A stretch of DNA of 9,356 nt from Actinomycetota bacterium. Lineage in GTDB: Bacteria; Actinomycetota; Aquicultoria; Subteraquimicrobiales; UBA9087. Shown here piece after piece: positions 6,105-9,356 of this stretch (the stretch's first letter is position 1; each line of letters opens with the position of its first letter). The position numbers were made by a program, and so were the translations under genes. The notes under the pieces were generated by a model. It was not told the origin of the DNA, did not search any database, and worked only from the letters and a program-made list of their open reading frames with translations. The DNA lies in the NCBI GenBank assembly GCA_003491635.1, contig DNCG01000019.1, forward strand, positions 1-9,356. Direction: 5' to 3'.

Positions 6105-6764
6105 ATGTACATCGTCATTAACGGGGGTGGAAAGGTTGGCACATTTCTGGCCAGGACCCTCAAAGGCAGGGGTCACGATGTCGCCGTCATCGAGAGACAT
6201 GAGCAGACCTGCAGGGAGATAGCCAGCGAACTTCCCGAAATCCTTGTGGTTCACGGAGATGGTTGTGATGTCCCCACTCAGGCGGAGGCGGGAACCGGCC
6301 ACGCCGATGTCTTCACCTCCGTGACCGGCGATGACGATGATAACCTGGTTGCCTGCCAGTTGGCGAAGGTTAGCTTCGGTGTTCCCAGGACCATCGCCAG
6401 GGTGAACGATCCCAAAAATGAGCATATCTTTCACGAGATGGGCATCGATGCCATCAGCAGCACGACGATCATCTCTCACCTGGTCGAAGAGGAAGCGACC
6501 ATCGGAGACGTGATAACCCTGTATACCCTCAAGAAGGGCAAGTTAGCCCTGGTCGAGGTGGAACTCCCCGCCGAGCGTTGTAAAGTCTGTCATAAGAGGA
6601 TATCTGAGTTGAGTTTGCCTCGAGATTGCATCATCGTCACCGTCCTCAGGGGAGAGAAGGTCATCCTCCCCCGTGGGGACACCACCCTGGAAGCCGGCGA
6701 CTCGGTCATCGCTCTGACCGGGGTGGGCGAAGAGGAAGAGCTAAAGCGCATGCTGATCGGTTAA
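6105..6764 (+). CDS. trkA: Trk K+ uptake regulatory subunit, half-size TrkA (second copy)
   Basis: A 219-aa RCK protein and likely ring partner of the first TrkA. The Rossmann domain has YIVINGGGKVGTFLARTL (2-19; GGGKVG 7-12), acidic E30 in VAVIE where the first copy has Asp, VVHGDGCD (48-55), ADVFTSVTGDDDDNLVAC (67-84) and ARVNDPKNEHIF (98-109). The TrkA-C domain (about 135-219) has LPRDCIIVTVLRGEKVILPR (171-190) and LEAGDSVIALTG (195-206). It differs clearly from the first copy, so the two may have distinct ligands. A CxxCH sequence (RCKVCH, C159, C162, H163) sits at the start of TrkA-C, which is unusual. GAGGAGG (6094-6100) overlaps the previous stop. Adjacent ATGs at 6102 and 6105 are both possible, and 6105 has better spacing. 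The stop TAA lies inside a 14-bp palindrome. Confidence 0.93.
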   Translation: MYIVINGGGKVGTFLARTLKGRGHDVAVIERHEQTCREIASELPEILVVHGDGCDVPTQAEAGTGHADVFTSVTGDDDDNLVACQLAKVSFGVPRTIARVNDPKNEHIFHEMGIDAISSTTIISHLVEEEATIGDVITLYTLKKGKLALVEVELPAERCKVCHKRISELSLPRDCIIVTVLRGEKVILPRGDTTLEAGDSVIALTGVGEEEELKRMLIG

Positions 6765-6769
6765 CCGAT
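6756..6769. repeat. Perfect 14-bp palindrome between trkA and the small TM gene
   Basis: ATCGGTTAACCGAT is its own reverse complement, contains the trkA TAA stop (6762-6764) and ends directly before the ATG at 6770. It occupies the place where a ribosome-binding site would be expected, and none is visible. It could be an operator-like site or chance; about 0.6 such palindromes are expected in a random sequence of this length. Confidence 0.5.
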
Positions 6770-6907
6770 ATGAGATTGGAGAGAAGACATTTCACTAGGC
6801 CCTATCGAGATTACGCTCTGGGTATGGCCACCGAGGTATTGGCCGTCCTGGTGCTTATGGTGATGGCCGCCGTCGTTGCCCTCATGGTCGCGAGTTGGTG
6901 CCGATGA
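6770..6907 (+). CDS. 45-aa single-pass membrane protein in the trk operon
   Basis: A small protein, missed easily because it can be read as the tail of a longer shadow frame. Residues 1-16 are rich in Arg (RLERRHFTRPYRDY) and residues 19-43 are one hydrophobic helix (ATEVLAVLVLMVMAAVVALM followed by VASW), ending WCR. The positive-inside rule predicts a cytoplasmic N-terminus. It starts 5 bp after the second trkA, and its TGA overlaps the trkH ATG as ATGA (6904-6907), a coupling arrangement that is hard to explain unless it is translated. There is no Shine-Dalgarno motif; re-initiation after trkA is likely. I recognise no family. By analogy with small subunits such as KdpF of the Kdp K+ pump, it may stabilise or regulate TrkH; this is inference. 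Confidence 0.7.
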   Translation: MRLERRHFTRPYRDYALGMATEVLAVLVLMVMAAVVALMVASWCR

Positions 6908-8406
6908 TTCCCCGTCCCCGCCTTTCCGATTTCAAGGTCATCGGATTCTACGGCGGCAAAATCGTCTTCGGCGTGGGTTTGCTGATGGTCATTCCCTTGG
7001 TGGTGGCCCTCGTTTTCAGGGAATGGAACCCCGCTCTCGACTTCCTCATCGGGATGCTTTCCTGTTTCTCCGTCGGATTACTTCTTCAGATAGCCTGCTT
7101 CACCCGCCGTGATTTAACCTGGATGCAAGGACTGGTGGTGGTCTCCTTTTCCTGGCTCCTGGCGATGATGCTGGGAGCGATACCTCATTACCTCAGCGGC
7201 CACTTCGGCTGTTATCTGGACTCCTGTTTCGACCTCATGAGCGGTTATACGACGACGGGCCTCTATCTCCTTCAGGATCTGGATCACATCTCATATTCTT
7301 TGAACACGTGGCGACATTTACTTACTTATGCTGGCGGACAAGGGATAATCGTCATCGCCCTTACCTTCTTGATCAGGGGAACGGCTGGCGCCTTCAAGAT
7401 GTATGTGGGGGAGGGGAAGGAGGAAAAACTTCTTCCCAACGTCATTCAGACGGCCAGGGCCATCTGGCTGGTTAGCTTGGTTTATCTCGGGGCTGGGTCC
7501 CTTGTCCTTTGGGCGATTGCGGTTCATGAAGGGATGCCGCTCGTGAGGGGATTTCTCCACGGGGTTTGGGTGTTCATGGGAACTTGGAGCACCGGGGGTT
7601 TCGCCCCTCAATCCTACAACATTGGTTACTATCACAGCCTCCCTCTGGAGGTGGTGACGATGATCATCTTCGTCGTTGGCTCATTCAATTTCGCTCTCCA
7701 CTGGGCCATCTGGACCGGAAATCGGAGGGAGATCTATCGAAACATCGAGACCGTCTCCTTTTTCATCACCGTCATGGTGACCTTCACCCTGGTTGTGGTG
7801 GGGTTGATGAGGCTGGGAACCTATCCCCATCTGATGGCCATTTTCCGTAAGGGTTTCTATCATCTGGTCTCCGGTCACACGACCACCGGTTTTATGACCA
7901 TCTACTCCAGGGAGCTCGTCAGACAGTGGGGCGACCTGGCCATGCTGGCCATCGCCATCGCCATGGCCATCGGGGCTTCCGCTTGCTCCACCGCCGGTGG
8001 CTTCAAGGGTTTGAGGGTTGGTATAATTTTCAAGGCCCTTTTCCAGGACATCAAAAGGATTGTCTCCCCCGAGACGGCGGTCGTCGTCCAGAAATTCCAC
8101 CATATAAGGGACATAATCCTGGAGGAGAGGCACGTCAGAGGGGCGATGTTCATCGTCCTTTCCTTCGTCGGCGTACACGCCATCAATACCATGCTGGGCG
8201 TCTATTACGGTTATCCGGCGGTTCAAGCCCTCTTCGACGCCGTTTCGGCGGGGAGCAACACCGGCCTTTCCTGTGGAGTGGTCTCTCCGATGATGCCGGC
8301 GTTGATGAAGGTCGCCTTCATAATGGCCATGTGGATGGGGAGGCTCGAGTTCATGGCCATTTTTGCCCTGGTTGGATTCATCGTGGCGGCGGTGAGGGGA
8401 AGATGA
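6904..8406 (+). CDS. trkH: Trk K+ transporter membrane subunit TrkH
   Basis: A 500-aa polytopic membrane protein that conducts K+ into the cell, gated by TrkA. It is built from four channel-like M1-P-M2 repeats, and all four selectivity-filter loops are visible: SGYTTTGL (113-120), GTWSTGGFAPQ (226-236), SGHTTTGF (323-330) and SAGSNTGLS (448-456). Other TrkH marks are TYAGGQGIIVIAL (141-153), the intramembrane gate loop ACSTAGGFKGLR (360-371) and the C-terminal GRLEFMAIFAL (479-489). Length agrees with the family. The ATG at 6904 overlaps the TGA of the 45-aa gene. An upstream TTG at 6895 is possible but less likely. Its own TGA overlaps the next ATG (8403-8406). The chain is complete with no missing filter glycine, so it should be functional. 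Confidence 0.96.
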   Translation: MIPRPRLSDFKVIGFYGGKIVFGVGLLMVIPLVVALVFREWNPALDFLIGMLSCFSVGLLLQIACFTRRDLTWMQGLVVVSFSWLLAMMLGAIPHYLSGHFGCYLDSCFDLMSGYTTTGLYLLQDLDHISYSLNTWRHLLTYAGGQGIIVIALTFLIRGTAGAFKMYVGEGKEEKLLPNVIQTARAIWLVSLVYLGAGSLVLWAIAVHEGMPLVRGFLHGVWVFMGTWSTGGFAPQSYNIGYYHSLPLEVVTMIIFVVGSFNFALHWAIWTGNRREIYRNIETVSFFITVMVTFTLVVVGLMRLGTYPHLMAIFRKGFYHLVSGHTTTGFMTIYSRELVRQWGDLAMLAIAIAMAIGASACSTAGGFKGLRVGIIFKALFQDIKRIVSPETAVVVQKFHHIRDIILEERHVRGAMFIVLSFVGVHAINTMLGVYYGYPAVQALFDAVSAGSNTGLSCGVVSPMMPALMKVAFIMAMWMGRLEFMAIFALVGFIVAAVRGR

Positions 8407-9023
8407 AAGGGCGATTAAGAGTCGAGAATCGAGAAGTGGGTCTCAAATATAGAGACGCCCGACGATTCATCTACCCACTGTTCATCGTCGGGCTGCTCTG
8501 TTGTTTGCTGTTCTTGAGCTCGGGGCCGGCGGGTGCGGAGGTGGTGTCCAGCACCGAGCTCGTCGAGAAATGCCAATTTTACGATGGCAAGGTGGTCACC
8601 TTCCGAGGTGAGGTGGTTGGGGATGTGATGATCCGAGGCGAATTTGCCTGGATAAACACAAATGACGATGCTTACAGCGGGGGTTCCCGAAAGCTGGCGG
8701 GCTATAACAGCGGTCAAAGCATCTGGTGCAAGGCCAGCGATGCGAAGATCATCAAGGTCACCGGGGGCTACAACTACGTTGGGGACGTGGTCGAGGTGAC
8801 CGGCGTATTCAACAGGGCCTGTCCCGAGCACGGTGGAGATATGGACATCCACGCCAATGAGCTGCGGGTGGTGGGGCGCGGTCGCTCCATCCCTCATCCC
8901 ATCGAAGGTGGCAAGATCAGAGCGGCCTCTCTTTTGATCGTTATCAGTTTCGCCCTCTTTGCGTTGGGAAGAATCCTGCGTTGGAGGAGATTGTGCGGGG
9001 AGACCCCGGGGCCGGAGGCTTAA
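8403..9023 (+). CDS. Signal peptide, OB-fold-like domain and C-terminal TM protein in the trk operon
   Basis: A 206-aa protein of unknown function. A basic N-terminus is followed by a hydrophobic core (23-40) and a signal-peptidase-like site PAGA|EV after A45. Residues 50-158 look like a small beta-barrel of OB type: ELVEKCQFYDGKVVTFRGEV (52-71), GEFAWINTNDDAYS (79-92), VGDVVEVTGVFNRACPEHGG (126-145), DMDIHANELRVVG (146-158). A C-terminal TM helix (174-193) and a basic tail RILRWRR (190-196) would anchor the domain outside the membrane. Its ATG overlaps the trkH stop as ATGA, so it is probably co-translated with the channel. The first codons contain a tandem TCGAGAA repeat (8422-8435), so the N-terminal 12 or so residues may be recent. 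No named family is recognised; an accessory or sensory role for TrkH is inference. Confidence 0.8.
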   Translation: MKGRLRVENREVGLKYRDARRFIYPLFIVGLLCCLLFLSSGPAGAEVVSSTELVEKCQFYDGKVVTFRGEVVGDVMIRGEFAWINTNDDAYSGGSRKLAGYNSGQSIWCKASDAKIIKVTGGYNYVGDVVEVTGVFNRACPEHGGDMDIHANELRVVGRGRSIPHPIEGGKIRAASLLIVISFALFALGRILRWRRLCGETPGPEA

Positions 9024-9048
9024 CATCGACCGCCCCTTGCCCTATAAT
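9020..9048 (+). promoter_or_regulatory. Sigma70-type promoter of the tRNA-Gly gene
   Basis: -35 TTAACA (9020-9025, 5/6), a 17-bp spacer and a perfect -10 TATAAT (9043-9048). The -35 box includes the TAA stop of the OB-fold gene (9021-9023). Transcription would begin near 9055, giving a leader of about 35 nt for RNase P to remove before the tRNA at 9090. Confidence 0.8.
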
Positions 9049-9089
9049 TACTGTGGATCATAAGCGGTAGGGTGATAAACTAATTTTAG

Positions 9090-9165
9090 GCGGGCATAGT
9101 TTAGTTGGTAGAACGTCAGCTTCCCAAGCTGAAGGTCACGGGTTCAAGTCCCGTTGCCCGCTCCA
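9090..9165 (+). tRNA. tRNA-Gly (anticodon CCC)
   Basis: A 76-nt cloverleaf. The acceptor stem GCGGGCA (9090-9096) pairs with TGCCCGC (9155-9161), followed by discriminator T and encoded CCA (9163-9165). The D-arm is GTTT/GAAC around AGTTGGTA. The anticodon stem TCAGC/GCTGA encloses loop TTCCCAA, so the anticodon is CCC, which reads GGG. The T-arm ACGGG/CCCGT encloses TTCAAGT. There is no intron. The encoded CCA and the upstream promoter point to a bacterial gene. No terminator hairpin is visible after it. Confidence 0.97.
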
Positions 9166-9193
9166 AATTAGTTGACGGATGACGGATGTCGCC

Positions 9194-9278
9194 ATTCGTT
9201 ACTCGTTATTGGAAATTAGTTGACCCGTCAGCTTAGAGCTCGGAGCCTGTTTCGTTATTAGTCATTCGAAATTAACTA
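9194..9278. repeat. Degenerate 56-bp-offset direct repeat after the tRNA
   Basis: Positions 9194-9222 and 9250-9278 align without gaps at 21 of 29 bases; both contain TTCGTTA and GAAATTA. A 12-bp exact repeat AAATTAGTTGAC occurs at 9165-9176 (starting on the last A of the tRNA) and at 9213-9224, and GACGGAT is tandemly doubled at 9174-9187. The rest of 9166-9356 is AT-rich with no supported gene. Confidence 0.55.
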
Positions 9279-9356
9279 TTGTAAACTTTTGCGTTTTTAA
9301 AACTATGGGTAAACAATTAATTTTGGTAAAGGCAAGACCTCCGAAAACACCCCGAA

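Noticed and set aside
6626..6769. Upstream extension of the 45-aa gene within trkA
   Set aside because: The residues are a low-complexity His/Arg/Pro shadow of the trkA codons; only the part from 6770 looks like a protein.
7949..7972. ATCGCC-type simple repeat inside trkH
   Set aside because: It encodes a hydrophobic Ala/Ile/Met helix segment in frame, so codon use for a TM helix explains it.
7926..8402. Open extension of the OB-fold protein frame upstream into trkH
   Set aside because: It runs in a shadow frame under a clear trkH sequence and is Arg/His/Gly-rich without domain character; the ATG at 8403 has the ATGA coupling.
8422..8435. Tandem TCGAGAA repeat at the start of the OB-fold gene
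   Set aside because: Two 7-bp copies alone are too little for a repeat element; mentioned only as a possible sign of a recent N-terminus.
9090..9165. tRNA as an integration site of a mobile element
   Set aside because: No integrase gene and no duplicate of the tRNA 3' end long enough for an att site is visible in the window.
9305..9356. ATG-initiated frame open to the window edge, beginning MGKQLILVKARPPK
   Set aside because: Only 17 codons are visible, with no Shine-Dalgarno, no clear promoter and no recognisable family; it could be the start of a gene but cannot be supported.

Overview
The window reads as a compact bacterial chromosome segment, G+C-rich in the genes (mid-50s percent, judged by eye) and AT-rich only after the tRNA at the right end. 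Bacterial origin is supported by Shine-Dalgarno motifs, frequent GTG starts, two good sigma70-type promoters and a tRNA with an encoded CCA. No phage, IS or CRISPR element is visible. I cannot name the taxon. The gene complement and the half-size TrkA pair would fit an uncultured anaerobic or thermophilic actinobacterial or Firmicutes-type lineage, but that is only a guess.

Layout. (1) 33-644, minus: 5-formyltetrahydrofolate cyclo-ligase. (2) 739-2290, plus: a two-gene unit, a 92-aa protein resembling a lone subtilisin propeptide (inhibitor I9 type) and, 1 bp later, an S8 subtilase that carries its own similar N-terminal prodomain but no signal peptide. (3) 5339 down to 2341, minus: a three-gene ABC importer of the nitrate/sulfonate/taurine type. 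It has a double-length permease with two fused permease domains, an ATPase, and a separate small protein equal to the AAA-associated C-terminal domain normally fused to such ATPases. No substrate-binding protein is present. (4) 5457-9023, plus: a K+ uptake operon of trkA, trkA, a 45-aa single-TM protein, trkH and a signal-peptide/OB-fold/TM protein. (5) 9090-9165: tRNA-Gly(CCC) with its own promoter, then 191 bp of degenerate repeat-rich intergenic DNA.

How the genes work together. The trk operon starts at a TTGACA-N17-TACATT promoter that stands back to back with a weaker promoter for the ABC operon. The two half-size TrkA proteins probably form the cytoplasmic nucleotide-binding gating ring of TrkH that E. 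coli makes from one double-length TrkA. The 45-aa TM protein and the OB-fold protein are tied to trkH by ATGA stop/start overlaps on either side (6904-6907 and 8403-8406), so they are probably made together with the channel and may be accessory subunits.

The most interesting points are the extra members of the Trk operon, the stand-alone propeptide-like protein paired with an apparently cytoplasmic subtilase, and the ABC ATPase split from its C-terminal domain at a TTGA overlap.
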